Positions 33,320-45,424 are shown, numbered from the stretch's first letter. The stretch: 64,000 nucleotides of DNA from Takakia lepidozioides (GCA_030704615.1 CM060731.1:82812756-82876755); one strand, 5' to 3'. Notes: a model not told the origin generated them from the letters alone. A program made the numbers and translations.

Positions 33320-36300
33320 ATGGCTTCCTCTGAAGCGGAGTTCTTCTCAGACGACAAACCAGTGCCGTTCTCCCAGGAAGTCCTTGACAATGGATTTGCA
33401 ATTGTTCTGGAACATGTCTTGGCTACCCGTTTTCAGCTGCAGAATGGCTCCATCTTTTTGGAGAAAGAGGTTTACGATCTGAAAGGGAAGTTGGTGAAAT
33501 ATTCTTTCCAAAACCGTGATGAGACGGCTCATATCAGCCAGTGGAGAGTGCGTCCTGGTCGATACAGAGTACTTGGAGAGCCTCGGCGAAAGTCCCTTGG
33601 GTCATATGTGACGCCCGGGACTGCTGCTTCGGTCGTTGAAGACAAGAGGGAGGTGGTGGTGAAAAAAGAACAGACTTCCTCCACTCCAATCGTTGAGCTT
33701 TCGGATTCTTCCGATGATGACATAAGTGAAATTCCAAATCCAGTCCTTCCTACTGTGGTTGCAGAAGCTGATGAAGAAGAGATTTGTAGTGTCATTCCAA
33801 AATTGCGGGCGATGGGAGGAATGGCTGGATTCAAAAGTGAGTTGCGGGGAATTGATTGGGAATCTTTGAAGCAGGTGCCTGTGAAGTTCTTGCCGGAGAC
33901 TTTTGATGGCGATATCCTATTCGAGCTGCCTCCTCCTCCGCGAGTTGGAGGTGTAACAATCATGATGCATGGAATGGACAAGAAACACGACGGGCACCCG
34001 TGGTGCAGAACAAAAACATCCAATATTCAGAATGATGACAAGCTTGTTTTCAGGAGGACAGTTTGCAATGGACACCTTAGGTGTGATAATTTGAATTGCA
34101 GACACTTTCTTCAGTCTGGAGTTCATAATCAAAGCGAATGGGAGGGTCTGGCGGAGAATCCATTTCAGCCTGGGACTGCCCCTCCACCGGCAAACACTTT
34201 CGTCTGCAAATTCTGCAAACTTGTGCCATCCTGCTTGGCGCTCTGCGGAGCAAGAATGTACTATGTTGTCCACCGTTTGAATACAATGACGAGAGCTTGT
34301 GTGCATTTTGGATTCCATAACCATCCTGTCTCGAAGGGGGATTACAGGGAGAGTGTTGAGACAGTATCGAGGTTGATCAAACAGGAGTTCGGGAGAAACC
34401 CATCCGCAACAACATCTGCAATTGCTCTTGGCGCAAGCAAGTCCTTCTTGGAAAGCCATATTTTGAGTGAAGGAGATTCTGTGGGGACTAAACTTGACGG
34501 TGCAGCATTGGACCTGGTCATGGATCATTTCTCCACTTTAAGTTCACCTAACATTCGGCATCAGATCAATGCATTGAGAATGGGCTCTGGGATCAGAGGC
34601 TACATAGACAATATTTTGGAATTGAAACGACTGAGCAAGTACGATTACATCCAGGACAATGTATTCCCAGGTCAAGGTGCCATCAAAGTTTTTCTTTTCA
34701 AAATGTCGACTGTTGGGGAGGGCAGTGGGGTTAGCCTCGTGAAGCGGATGCAGAAGACTGGGGACTTGCAGAACTGTTTTCTTATGTTTGATCATGTGAA
34801 ACGAGTGAAGGATTGGACGACAATGGCTTGTCATGTCTACGATCCAGTGTACCAACGAGTTATGACAATTGCAGTTTGTGACATGCAATCCGAGGATACG
34901 GAATCCCAGAAGCTCATGTGGAATTCCCTGATACGTGTCATGGGCTGCCATGGGCTGCCATCTCCAAATTTCGCAGGTTTCATGGCGGATAGTGCTCAAG
35001 CAAATTTCAATGCTATTCGTATTGTCTTCGGATCGGGCGACCCAAAAGTGCCTATGCCAGGAAGAGAGCGTACATGTCTATTCCATTGGACACAATCTCT
35101 GGAAAAACATACAAAGTCGGACATCAAACCAGAGATGCAGACTCAGCACCGTAAATTGTGCAAAGAGTACAAAGATGCTAGAACAATGAAGGAGGCGGAC
35201 ACTTTGTTCCAGACAATTCGTGCCTGGTGGTTCTCTTCTGGAGCTGCATCACTTGAGAGTATGAGAGCATTGGAAGATTGGCTGGCGTTTTGGCACTTCC
35301 GGTATAGACAGTGGGGAGCAGCCATGACAATGGTACGAGGCTTCTATTTCATGCTTTATTCATACATTTGCTTTCCATATTTTTGACTCATTGCTTTCTT
35401 TATGTTGTTTCCTGTGCACTATTCTGAAGTGTGGTTATCCTCTTTGCAGAACATGTCCATTGAGGAAATGGCAGACATGCCATCTTGCAATTTGGCAGAA
35501 ACTGTGCACAATGCATGGTTGCAGCAGTCTGGGAAAAGAGGTCGGGATTTGTATGTGGCAACAACAGATGATTTGATACGTGCCTTGCAACAACAAACCC
35601 GATACCGTGATTTCTTACGAGGTGGGGTTGGTGGCAAGGGTCCGGACAAATCGGAGTTGATGTTGCGTGCTGCAAACAGATCTGGGGATCCAATCAAGAT
35701 AGCACGGGCGGTGAGCATGTATGCCCAGGGAACGCCACTTGTTTCTAGAGTTCCACATCTTGAAGGGGAGGAGAGATTCGGCTCCTGTAAGAGGAAATTG
35801 AACACTCCACCTGGTTCGGATTCAGATTCCCACAGGGCAGACCGTGATAACTTCTCGAAGCCTCGTGTTCCCCTGCATGACAGCTCCGTGTCCGGAACCT
35901 CCATTGTGGAGGAACCTCCAACACGACGGCAAGCTCCAGCATCAAACCGTGCCACTGAAATGGTGCAGGAGAGAAACAACCCCCTTGATGTGCTTGAGTC
36001 CGCATGCCCCGACCACGTTTGGCACATAGAACGCACAAGTGTCGGGTCTCGTGTGAAATGTACAGCGATCAGGGCAACTAATTTCGAGAAGTGCACTTCA
36101 TCTATATCCAGAGGTGGTGCCCGAACTCCTGCTCCGACTTTCACGGGCTTGATGCGTCCATACGGTCAACCAGAAGCCAAGAACCACAAGTTCTGGTTCT
36201 GCGCAGATGATTGTGCCAGATGTGTGCATGGAACTGTGCGTCCTTCCGTAGTGATGAAGCCATCTCCTCCAACCGTTTGGCCCGTGAAGGTGGGAACACA

Positions 36301-36835
36301 TCTCAGCTTTCAGGAGATTGAAATGCTGGAGGAGGCAGGTTTTTCCCTTGCGAGACAACCCCAACTCCATGCATGTGCTACTACTCCTGCGTCCTCCCGG
36401 GTCCCCCCGGCAAATCCTGACTTGTGGCCAACCAAACGAGATGGAAAGCTCGTTCGGCGTTTCCCTCCAACCGCTGAACACTTTGGCAAAGTGGAGTCCG
36501 CAAGAATGCTCCAAGCTCGTGTCGGAAGCACCACGGAAGTACCCGATCCAGGATATGGTCGGGTATTCACAATCATCACTTCCACATCTGCTGTTCATGA
36601 CAGGACCTACGACATCACGGTTTCCAATTTCCCCAATTGCACATGTCCTGATTTTGTGAATATGCTATCAACCAGTTTGGGCAAGAGAGGTAAATTCATA
36701 CCCTGCAAACATTTGTATTTCATATTTTTGAGGAGGATGGTTTGCGATCCCAAACGTGACAACTTCATTCACCAGGCCACTATGAGTTTCAACGAGGTCG
36801 ATACTCTTTTGCAGCGGGATACAACACATGGGTAG
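33320..36835 (+). CDS. MULE-type DDE transposase with zinc cluster and SWIM finger (2 exons)
   Basis: Exon 1 33320-35332 and exon 2 35450-36835 join in phase 0 (ATG then GTACGA donor; TTTGCAG acceptor); 1132 aa, no stops. Residues about 245-335 hold a Cys/His cluster (CNGHLRCDNLNC, CKFCKLVPSC, then FGFHNHPV), resembling WRKY/GCM1/FLYWCH-type DNA-binding fingers. The catalytic domain follows: first Asp in FLMFDHVKR (about 488), second in GFMADSAQANF (about 554), CLFHWTQSLEKH (about 585), and the Glu in NLAETVHNAW (about 685). A SWIM finger CTCPDF ... PCKHLYFIF is at about 1067-1095. This is the Mutator transposase layout. It should excise and insert the element, giving the 9-bp duplication observed. 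Confidence 0.9.
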
Positions 36836-37257
36836 CATGAACTATGTAATGTGGTATGTGGATGACCATGATTTGAAATGTGTAATTCACATCAATTCGT
36901 CGGCTGTGCAATGATATGGCCTCCAACTATACGGAGTGAGGTCTGAGTGACAACTTTTAGGTAGTGCACATTTGTCATTGCACCGTTCGAAGTCTACATG
37001 TCTTGCTGTCGCTATGCACTACAATCATCTTTTGAAGATGATCATAACTCTCATTGTTATTTGAGGAGGGAGGAAGTCTTCTCGTGGCAGCCTTTATGGC
37101 GCACACTTTGTGAGGATATTTTGTCGTCTTCGTAATTGTAAAAGTGAAACAAACATTTGTAATTGCACAATGTTGGATGCTGCAATTGTAGGCCTCAACG
37201 CTCGTCTTGATTCTATTTAGGCAAGATTCCCTGCATTAATTCCACGGTCATAGGACC
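36836..37257. other. 3' flank of the transposase gene
   Basis: No coding stretch. It leads into the right terminal repeat; no GGATGAATG units are seen on this side. Confidence 0.5.
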
Positions 37258-37453
37258 ATCCACGGTTATAGGCGGCGCATGTTAATGCTGACGTGGCAGT
37301 TGACGGACAGTGCCACGTCATCATTTACCGCCACATCAGCATGCTGACATGACGCTCACGCCACGTCAGCATGTGTGCAGGCTCACGCCACGTCAGCTGG
37401 CGTGAGCGTACGCTCGCGCGCTCACGTGCAACGCTCACGCCATTGCGTCGTTG
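37258..37453 (-). repeat. right terminal inverted repeat of the inner element
   Basis: Read inward from 37453 it begins CAACGACGCAATGG and contains repeated GGCGTGAGC and CTGACGTGG units. It matches the solo terminus at 7633-7860 over most of its length. Confidence 0.85.
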
Positions 37454-37462
37454 TGGCCCACA
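37454..37462. other. right target-site duplication of the inner element (TGGCCCACA)
   Basis: Identical to 26122-26130. Confidence 0.9.
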
Positions 37463-37479
37463 AGACAATACCCAAAACA

Positions 37480-39741
37480 TTGTGGAGGTAACAGATGCTA
37501 TGCGTGCCAAAAAATGGCGTGCAGGTCCAGCCAAGAAAAAGGGTGAAAGCCTAGAGTGGGGCCAGAATCCAGAAGACAAAAACCAAAACAAGTAAGGACT
37601 ACAAACAACAAAACAGAAGAAGGCATGAAAAGAAGTTGCATGTGCCGATTTGTTGTCAAACAATGCTACCTGGACCCTGCTATGGCGGAGATAGTTTATT
37701 ATGAGAAACAACATGTAAATGGAAGAGGTGAGATATGCCACGGACTTTCATGTCAGTTGAACCGAAGTGCAATGGCTCCCCATCTTAGTGATGACATAAA
37801 GTCATGGATTTTGCACAATTTTGCGTCTTGGGCTGAGCATAAACAAGATAATGGCCAAGCACACCATGCGAGTGAAGGAGTTGATGGAGCAAGGGTTGGA
37901 CGTCAACCGTGACATTTTTCTACTCTCCCAAGACATACGCAATATCGCGACGCTATGCGATGAAGAGACATTCAGAAAACACCCAAATGATGCCCAGAGT
38001 GTCCACATGTGGGTGCATGAAAATATGGCCAGTGTTTTCTACTACCAAGAAGAAAAGAACCACAAGGCTTGGACATCCAGTGACATCAAGCTTGATCTTC
38101 CATTCGTTCTTGGCATACAAACAGTGTGGCAGCGAGATCGAATGTTGAAATTTGGCCATCATAGAATTGTCGCTTGCGACGCCACCTTCGGAACCAATGA
38201 GAAGAAGGTGTGATCTCTATTTTTTCTTCATTACAATCGTTGAAGCCAGGTTTAGGGTGTACTTGCCATACTGCATCCCCACATCGTACAAAGGTCCTCC
38301 TCACAACTTTCTCGATTCAAATGTCGAATGGAATCCCAGTTGCATTCATCATCACAGCGAGATCAAATGCAATCGATTTGGAGCCATGGATGTCTGCACT
38401 GAACGGGAAGCTTCAGGCTGACCAGGCAGGATGGTGCCCACATGCTTTCATTGTTGATGACGCAGATATTGAAATAAAAGCAATCAGGTGATTGCCAATT
38501 CACACCTCTCTGAAATTCCGAGGTTTTCTACACTTCTCCACATTATAATGTTGTCACATGTCTTTCTATGTCAGGGCCGTGTGGGGGCAGTCTGCAGTAT
38601 TTCTATGCCTTTGGCATGTGAGGAAAGCATGGCAAAAGAATGCCGTGTCTAAGATCAAAGATGCAGATTAGCGTGCATGTGTCATGCAAGACATGTCTAA
38701 AATCATGTATAGTGCGTCAAAAAGCGAGGGCGACGCATGTGAAGCATGGGCGGTGTGCGAACTTGTGAATTTGCATTTCAAGTATCCCACTCTAAGTGAA
38801 TTTTGTGACTACTTGGAGCAGGAGTGAGTTCCTAAAGCTAAGATGTGGACATTGGGTTCTCGCAACATTCCACACGCAGGACAAGACACAAATGCCGCCA
38901 TTGAAGCTTATCATGGAAATTTGAAGGCACAGCTGAAATGCACAAAGACTAAACTGGTCAGCAGACGAGTCGATTGGCTCATTCATGAACTCACAGGTGA
39001 TTTGCTCATTACTGGTATATGTCCTATGCCAAAACATATGGCTTCATCCGTAATAAGCGACTCGAAGGCTTCGTCTGTAGCTCTATTTTGCTTGCCAAAC
39101 AGATTCCGGATTGCAATGTCAACCTTCCGCAGACACAAGGGGGCATCGCAACTGTCAAATGTATTTGGGATGACGGGACTCCTTATACGGTTCACAATCC
39201 ACAGTCCAACTGGGGATGTTGCGATTGTCGTCATGCCCGCAAAGGGAATATGTGTGCGCATCAGGTCAAGGTTTTGCAAATGATGCACCCCAACTTGGAA
39301 GATGGCACCATAGCAAAATATTGTGGAAGCCTTATTGGCAGCAACAGAGGAGGCCTTCATTGCCTGTTTGCACCACCTGAATCACCCACATCAATGCGCT
39401 CCAAAGCGCCTCCCCTTCCTTCCACACACAACTCATCACCATATTCGTCTCAGAAAAGTCCAGGACTGCCATTGCTGGGAATGATATCCACTGAGTTCGA
39501 GCAGGTTCTCGACATGACAAGACAGAGCACGGTTTTGCAGCAACACCTTCTTTCTATGGTTCGAGCAGCCAAAGGGAAAATTTGTGATTTGACGTCCACA
39601 ATGGAGGAGGGTATTCATCATCCCCAAGACGACCCCACTCTCACTGAGGTTGACGATGGAAACACCAACTCACTTGTGAGATGGAAGGATTTTCTGGAGG
39701 CGCGCGGTAGAAAGCGTCATCTGCCACCTGTGCCTGAATGA
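37480..39741 (+). pseudogene. outer MULE transposase, main part (DDE core and SWIM finger), broken
   Basis: Contains CRFVVKQCYLDPAMAEIVYY (about 37640), GLSINKIMAKHTMR (about 37825), the first catalytic Asp in VACDATFGTNEKK (about 38170), NGIPVAFIITARS (about 38328), LCLWHVRKAWQKN (about 38604), the catalytic Glu in TNAAIEAYHGNLK (about 38887) and a SWIM finger CCDCRHARKGNMCAHQVK (about 39219). Introns are likely after 38207 and near 38490-38570. Lesions: a frame change near 37800-37830, TAG at about 38668 and TGA at about 38825, so it is inactive apart from the insertion that separates it from its first exon. Distinct in sequence from the inner transposase. Confidence 0.8.
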
Positions 39742-40057
39742 ACGAATGCGAAGAGACAATTGTACACATCCTGATGAGGATGGGGCAGGCGGAAATTCAG
39801 ATGTCTTCTTATGACGATTCCATTTTTTCTTGCTCGGCCACAATGACATCGCAATATGCTGAGTGTACACGGCGAATACATCCTGCATCGTAACGATTGC
39901 CCAATGTTGTCCACCCAATTGACGCATGGCGGGACGCGGTACGCCAATAGAAATGAAAGCGAAAGCTGGTACGTGTATTCTCCACCTAGCTGGTCATTTT
40001 AGATGCATGGGGTCATATGGATGCAATGGCATGCATGGGGAGTGTGAAGGCATGCAT

Positions 40058-40277
40058 GGGGATGGACGACGATGGCATGCCCAGGATGGGAGGCGGGATG
40101 GGGATGCGGGTGAAGACACGTCTCATGTCCCCGCAGCGGGCACATGAGGCGCGGGGAGGTGTGCCGCGCGGCGTAGGGGCGACGACGGAGGCGGGGGTGG
40201 GCATGGGGTGGCGGGGGGGCCACGCTGGCTGAACCGGCTCCCTCGCATTCAACTCCAGGCCCCATCTAATGCTTGGC
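40058..40277 (-). repeat. right terminal inverted repeat of the outer MULE
   Basis: Inverse copy of 24951-25170. A few GCATGGGG-type units lie just inside it (40010-40075). Confidence 0.85.
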
Positions 40278-41476
40278 CATACCATTACACTTGGCTACAA
40301 CTTGGTTGCTTGCAGATTCTTCCTGCAGCCCTATATAGTTTTAGGTCCTAGTGACATGGCCGGGCGGAAGTTTCCCGGCACGGCACTAGGACGCCTGAGA
40401 AGTTGGGGCTTATCATTTGCAAGTAATCAGTATGCTTAGTCCTTTATACACAGACCTAGACCCACACAAATGCCCCAGACACAAAATTTCATTGAAACAG
40501 TGGGCATTAAGAAAGATCAATGCCTTTTTTTCTCTTGCGTAATATGCAGGAAAGGGAATTCACCCTATCCTTCCACCGGTATTTCCATCTTTATTTGCTC
40601 ATTGGCAAGGCAGTGGGAACCTTGTGTGAGATTTAACAGATTATGGCATTCAGAAGGTATTTTGCAATTGCTATTTTACAGCATTTTTGAAACAAATGAA
40701 GACAAGCTGGTTAATTCATAGCCATTACGGGTGTGTATGCAATTTAGAGACCCTCATATCTCCTCCCACCGAATCAACAAAACGCCTTGGAACTCATCCA
40801 TCAGGTGTTCCTGGTAAGCGGTTCTCTCAAAGGTTTGGACTTTGTTAACAAGTTAGAGAAGAGAGAGAGAGTATTGCTTATCTACCTGGAATTTGCTAAG
40901 GAAGGAAGAACTGATGCACTATCAATCAAAGATCAAAGATCAAAGCTCAACCCAACTAAAGCTGCAAGAAGAGCAGATTCTGACAAAACCAAATCTAGCA
41001 GCTTTGAGTCTTAATCCAAACCCTATAAACAAGCCATGGAAGTTGCCATTCACTGATCTAAAAGAAGTAGCCTTAATGACACCTGATAAGCCACCACATC
41101 CAAGTAGTCATCATAAGAATCTACAACTCTGCCAAAGACAAAAGAACACAAGTCTCACAGCCTACTGTCAAAGTTCAGACCCACACAGATTCCACTGCCA
41201 AGTATTGCCAAACCACCATATCTGTTTGGGTTAACATGTGAATTGTTTATCATACATGCGTTTGGTCATTTGCAGTCTGGCATTATTTTCTACAAACCAG
41301 CAAATCAGATACAGGCCAAAAAGCTTATTGCCAAAATCCCTCCTCAAGATCTTTCTCTGTTCTAACTGGCTCTGAACTGCTGCACAAGTGACGCCTAACA
41401 AACAGAGTATTGCTTATTAGGGTAAGTAGCTTCCTCGATAACCCCCCCAACCATTTAATACAAGAGTAACAGTTGC
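40278..41476. other. intergenic, no gene recognised
   Basis: Low-complexity plus-strand frames around 40787-41234 show no recognisable domain. It lies 3' of ISU1, which reads toward it. Confidence 0.45.
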
Positions 41477-43102
41477 TTAGACAGCAGCTTCCAATGGCTC
41501 TTGAGATTTCTTCACTTTCTTAGCCTGGTAGTCCTTTACTGCTGCTTTGATGGCATCCTCCGCGAGCATGCTACAGTGCAATTTCACAGGCGGGAGAGAC
41601 AAGTGCTTTGCTATATCACTGCACCATCCCAAAACCAGCTCCCCCAGTTTATGACGACATCACTGAATTGTACATGCATTTCAAACTGATGCTAATGGTT
41701 TTGGATTCTGAACGCTTGCAACAGAAATGAAGCAGAGTCAATCCAATAAGCATCATCACACCTGGAAAATCTGTACTCCGATGTGAAGAACGGAAATTCG
41801 ATTATTTCTGTATCCTATAGGACGACATCAGTATTACCTTCAGTGAGTTCAACCTTAACACAGCCCTTCCTTAGGACATGAAGGCTGTGAAACCTTATGT
41901 CTGAGTGGAATAAATACTCAATCTGTCCAGAGTAGCATCCCTGGATACACTTAGACTAATATAGACGCAACATTAAACACAGAGAAGTGGACCCACCTAT
42001 TTGTTATGGACACTGCTTCATCCATGCCCTTCCCTTTTATCCACTCTGATGCTGCAACCCATCACAGCCACCAATTCATTAAAACCCTTGGCACATCAAA
42101 TAATTTGCCTACTCCTAATTAATCCGCCCCTCCGCCTTCCTGCTTCTCACCCTTTGTTGCAGAGGTGAGCTCTCTGCAATGGAACAGAGTCCCTTCCTCA
42201 GCAGCAAAATAATGTGTGGTTTGATGAGCTACTATTAAGGAGAAAATGATACACAAGCATGCTAGACGAAACTGGCATCCAACCGAATCCTAGACACTCA
42301 GAAGCACATCATTAAAAATAACAAAGTTGTGTGTATTTAAAGCCCTGCCACAACTACTCTTGCCATATGACTCCATGCCATGATGCCCAATGTCTGTCCA
42401 TGCACTTGAATTAAACCTGGCTGGGGAGACATACAGATGAAACAGACTGCAGTATAGTAAAACTATAGCAACTATACCAACAGATGATGAGGCTATGGCA
42501 GATCCGCAGCCAAAGGTCTTGAAACAAGCATCCGTAATCTCCCCTGTGGATTCATCCACTTTGATTTGAAGCTTCATCACATCTCCGCATGCAGGTGCCC
42601 CCACCAGCCCTGTTCCCACTGAAGGATCATTCTTGTCAAAGGACCCCACATTGCGGGGGTTGTTGTAGTGCTCCACAACCTGTTACAAAATGTCATTGAC
42701 TCCTGTTAAAAAATGAGACTGACAGTCACCTCAAAACCTCTCCCGGAAGCCAAACACTCCCAACGAGTTCCTCAATTACTGCTGAGTTTAGTCACTCGAG
42801 AAACATAGACTAAGCTTATGCACTTCTTATAATTTGCGTGCCATAACCTTGAGGCCATGGCACCGTGCACCTAGTTTGAGCTGGCCACAAAGGCAACAAG
42901 GGGGAGGGGATAAGAGTGTTCAGGCGCAGTATGGAGACATCCCCAAGTGGCAATAAACAACCATACTTCAGACTATGGGGGGTTTGGAGCATACTTTCTC
43001 ATGGTATGCTCTCTTTTCGGCCACCAGTGGCCCCCTTGATGCTTCTGCGACCCTTGCCGAACCTGCCGCCTTCACCACTCCCCTAGTGATTTGCCCCAAC
43101 AT
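41477..43102 (-). CDS. ISU1: iron-sulfur cluster scaffold protein ISU1 (IscU type), 4 exons
   Basis: Minus-strand exons 43102-42995, 42679-42478, 42051-41997 and 41618-41477 join in phase to 168 aa. The N-terminus (MLGQITRGVVKAAGSARV, rich in Arg/Lys/Ala/Ser) looks like a mitochondrial presequence. The mature part has VVEHYNNPRNVGSFDKNDPS, the three ligand cysteines in APACGDVMKL, FGCGSAIASS and LHCSMLAEDA, and the HscB/HscA-binding LPPVK motif. ISU1 assembles [2Fe-2S] clusters with sulfur from NFS1 and passes them on through the HSC70/HSC20 chaperones in the mitochondrial matrix. Length and all key residues are normal. Exon 3 is only 55 bp, so it is easily missed by gene finders. A C-terminal KKVKKSQEPLEAAV tail is slightly longer than usual. 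Confidence 0.93.
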
Positions 43103-43680
43103 GATGCCACGCTGATAGTACATAGAAAGGCCAACAAAAATATGAGCCCACTTGTCCAAGAACATCCAGGATAAACACCCTGACACAACTTAAGCAGAAC
43201 AGACCGTGTAAAGCTAAGAACATGCAGGATGTTAGTTTGTGGACTTTCAGAAAAAAAAGGGAGGTCTCTATCGATTGAATCCCACTACAAACCTATAACC
43301 ATATTCCCCCGGTGCATCAAGAAGTCACACACGCATCAAAACAAAAAGTCTCTCTTTCAATACACACCCAGACAACCCAGTCAATCGCAAGACACCGATC
43401 ATGGATCCACGAGAATTACCCAAATTGAGAACCTCCTACAACATCCCTCCCCAAACAGACACACTCATCCAGATGCAGCTACTCCTCCACAAAACCTCGA
43501 CACAGAGATGGAAAATCCACGCAACTTGCCAGAATCGGAGAGAGAAGATACTCCCACGATATGATCTGCTGCTGCGAGAGACCGCCCCGTTCAACCAGCA
43601 CGCCACCCTAACCGCACCGCCTCTCTACTCTTTAACTCATTACTTTAATTCTTTGTCATTATTTTCTTCACACCATCCCT
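43103..43680. other. 5' flank of ISU1
   Basis: Presumed 5' untranslated region and promoter of ISU1. No conserved coding stretch; short proline/threonine-rich frames are not regarded as genes. Confidence 0.45.
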
Positions 43681-43684
43681 GGCA

Positions 43685-43800
43685 TTGGCTCTTGGGCCTT
43701 ATTGGGGATAATAAACCCAGAGAGAGGCAGCACACCGGGGTTTGAACCTTAGACCCACAATGTCATTGCCTTACCACCACGCGCCGGTTAAGCAATTTTT
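43685..43800 (-). repeat. tRNA-derived SINE-like repeat
   Basis: On the minus strand GTGGTGGTAAGGC (A-box-like) is followed about 30 bases later by GGTTCAAACCCC (B-box), the internal RNA polymerase III promoter layout of tRNA-derived SINEs. No tail or target duplication was identified. Confidence 0.45.
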
Positions 43801-44111
43801 TGTCATTATTGTAAAAGCATAGGAATATATAATAGTGTAGGATGGGGGCCCGCCGCCCCACATAAGCGCATGGCATCATGGGCATCATGTAGATAAGCAT
43901 GGATCTCATGCAACGGACTTTTGGTATATTCACCAACGATCAACATCCAAAAGGTTGTATCCAGCGGTCCTCACCAACGGGTCCAGACAAAGAGTCTTTA
44001 GCCGATGGTCCGTCCAGAGCGCGTGTCATATGCTAGTTACGCCATTGAGTCGCCTCAATCATGAAAAGTAGTAATGATTTGAAAGAAACAATGTCTGTCT
44101 GTGTGACGCAC

Positions 44112-44183
44112 GCCGACCGAGGGATTCGAACCCTCGACCACGTGGTTAAAAGCCACGCGCTCTACCAACTGAGCTAGGTCGGC
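44112..44183 (-). tRNA. tRNA-Lys (anticodon UUU)
   Basis: A full 72-nt cloverleaf on the minus strand. Acceptor GCCGACC pairs with GGTCGGC; D arm GCTC/GAGC; anticodon stem CGTGG/CCACG with loop CTTTTAA giving anticodon TTT; T stem GAGGG/CCCTC with loop TTCGAAT. There is no intron. A run of T is not obvious directly downstream. Confidence 0.97.
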
Positions 44184-44829
44184 AGGACAACGTTTACAGA
44201 TCGGTTTTGAGCTTATATATTTAATCACGCTACCTATTGAGTGCACGGAGGGCGATAAAGTTAGTGTCTTTTAATTCAGGTAAGCTTGGCACTGACAAGA
44301 TATATTGTTGTAGAAGAGGACATAAGCAAATAAACACTCTATCTATACACTTGACCAGCTTTGCACTGAAAGATCTTAAAGGTATCATTTACGTAGAAGA
44401 GGAGTGGGAAGTACTCCAAAGAGAAACCACCATGGACTAGACCAATGTTGGGCGGGTATTACTTTTTCTAATACCAGCCGAGTGTATTGATATATTTTTA
44501 TTTTTTGTGTGATTTATCAATATTGTATGATTTGACAATAGTAAGGATCAGCTCACACAATCAGCATTCAAATAACACAAACGTGCTACATTTAGAAATA
44601 AAAAATTTCAACTTTTTGCCAGTAGGAACATTAAACGCCAAAATATAAAGCACCATATACGGTTTGGAATGATCCTTGTCATTTCACCTTGGAAACAAGA
44701 CTGAGGTGGGGACATTGCTGATGAGGTGGACTGGGGGTTAGTATCGTGTGAGCGCAACATAAGCGAAATCAGCGCGAGCATGGAAAAAAGGTCCAATGAC
44801 CACAAGCCACGGTCATAGGGATAATATGT
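44184..44829. other. intergenic, no gene recognised
   Basis: AT-rich sequence with no recognised coding or repeat signal. Confidence 0.5.
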
Positions 44830-45075
44830 TTGAGAAATAGGGCCACTTACATGGTCTTTTATGAATGTGTTTATATAGTTAGCAACATGATTAAACGGTA
44901 CATCAAAGCAAAGTCTTACTTACAAAACATCGTTCGCCAAGGCTGCCCCTTGTCCCCTTTCTTATTTCTAATCGTAGCTGATGGTCTTAGCCACCTATTC
45001 AACCAAAATTATGACATTGTTGGCCTTAAAGTGCAGCACCCCTCCATTCCTGAGTATTACAGCATGAAGCCTGCA
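44830..45075 (+). mobile_element. LINE reverse transcriptase fragment
   Basis: Reads RQGCPLSPFLFLIVADGLSH at about 44934-44993, the conserved RT motif of plant LINEs, then LFNQN. The similarity ends near 45060, so it is a short 5'- and 3'-truncated fragment. Confidence 0.7.
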
Positions 45076-45424
45076 ATCAGTCCGTGTATTGCATGATTGT
45101 TCTTGTCATCTCGTTAGATAGATTCTTGTATATTGTCTTGAGTTCGCACTGCAATTGCCCCCAATGCGCTGCGCTGTGACCCCATAGTAAAGCCACCGGA
45201 GGACAAGAACCTGGAGCATGTGCCCGCCAGGCTTACGAACAAGGAAATGAGCGAGGAGCAGCTCGAAGGAGCCATCGTCGCCTCGTGCACTACACTAGGG
45301 ACGAGCACGATTGTTGGCGCTGCTACGTCGGAGCGTTGGGATACGTCGTAGTCCTGTCAATAGAGAGCATTAGGAAGCCCCAGGACAACTGCCCATGTAT
45401 CGAGGAGCTAGACGAGCTCATACA
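45076..45424. other. unassigned stretch with a short plus-strand frame
   Basis: A frame at about 45174-45350 reads IVKPPEDKNLEHVPARL and EMSEEQLEGAIVASC before a stop. It looks coding in composition but was not recognised. The element at 45425 begins beyond its stop. Confidence 0.3.
45416..45424. other. left target-site duplication (GCTCATACA)
   Basis: Identical to 47033-47041. Confidence 0.85.

Larger units (their letters stand above)
26131..37453. mobile_element. inner MULE-like transposon with transposase and ParB/methyltransferase-like genes, 11,323 bp
   Basis: Flanked by a perfect 9-bp duplication. The tips read CAGGGATGCCTCGGCGTGAGC (left) and, reversed, CAACGACGCAATGGCGTGAGC (right); both share GGCGTGAGC, and further in both carry CGTGAGCGCG..GAGCG and a CTCACGCCA block. 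Two intact-looking genes diverge from 32564-33319: the methyltransferase-like gene on the minus strand and the MULE transposase on the plus strand. Palindromic sites occupy two introns, and GGATGAATG repeats lie just inside the left end. Good splice phases and absence of stops suggest a young, possibly autonomous element. Confidence 0.9.
24951..40277 (+). mobile_element. outer MULE transposon, about 4.0 kb, split by a nested 11.3-kb element
   Basis: Long inverted repeats bound the region: 24951-25170 read forward (GCCAAGCATTAGATGGGGCC..., ATGAGACGTGTC, GGGCATGCCATCGTC) match 40058-40277 read in reverse with few differences. Inside, a MULE transposase gene starts at 25667 and resumes after 37462, its continuity broken only by the inner element and that element's 9-bp duplication. 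Removing these leaves about 4.0 kb, a normal size for an autonomous MULE. A flanking target duplication was not resolved; ATGCCAATT on the left and ATACCATTA on the right are similar but not identical. Confidence 0.8.

Noticed and set aside
35419-36144. 241-codon minus-strand frame
   Set aside because: Antisense shadow of exon 2 of the inner transposase, whose zinc-finger and DDE motifs identify the true strand.
38868-39741. Separate host gene with a SWIM finger
   Set aside because: It continues the broken MULE transposase: it supplies the catalytic Glu and SWIM finger and lies inside the outer inverted repeats.
43401-43745. Plus-strand Pro/Thr-rich frame upstream of the tRNA
   Set aside because: Low complexity, no domain; it overlaps the ISU1 promoter side and a SINE-like repeat.
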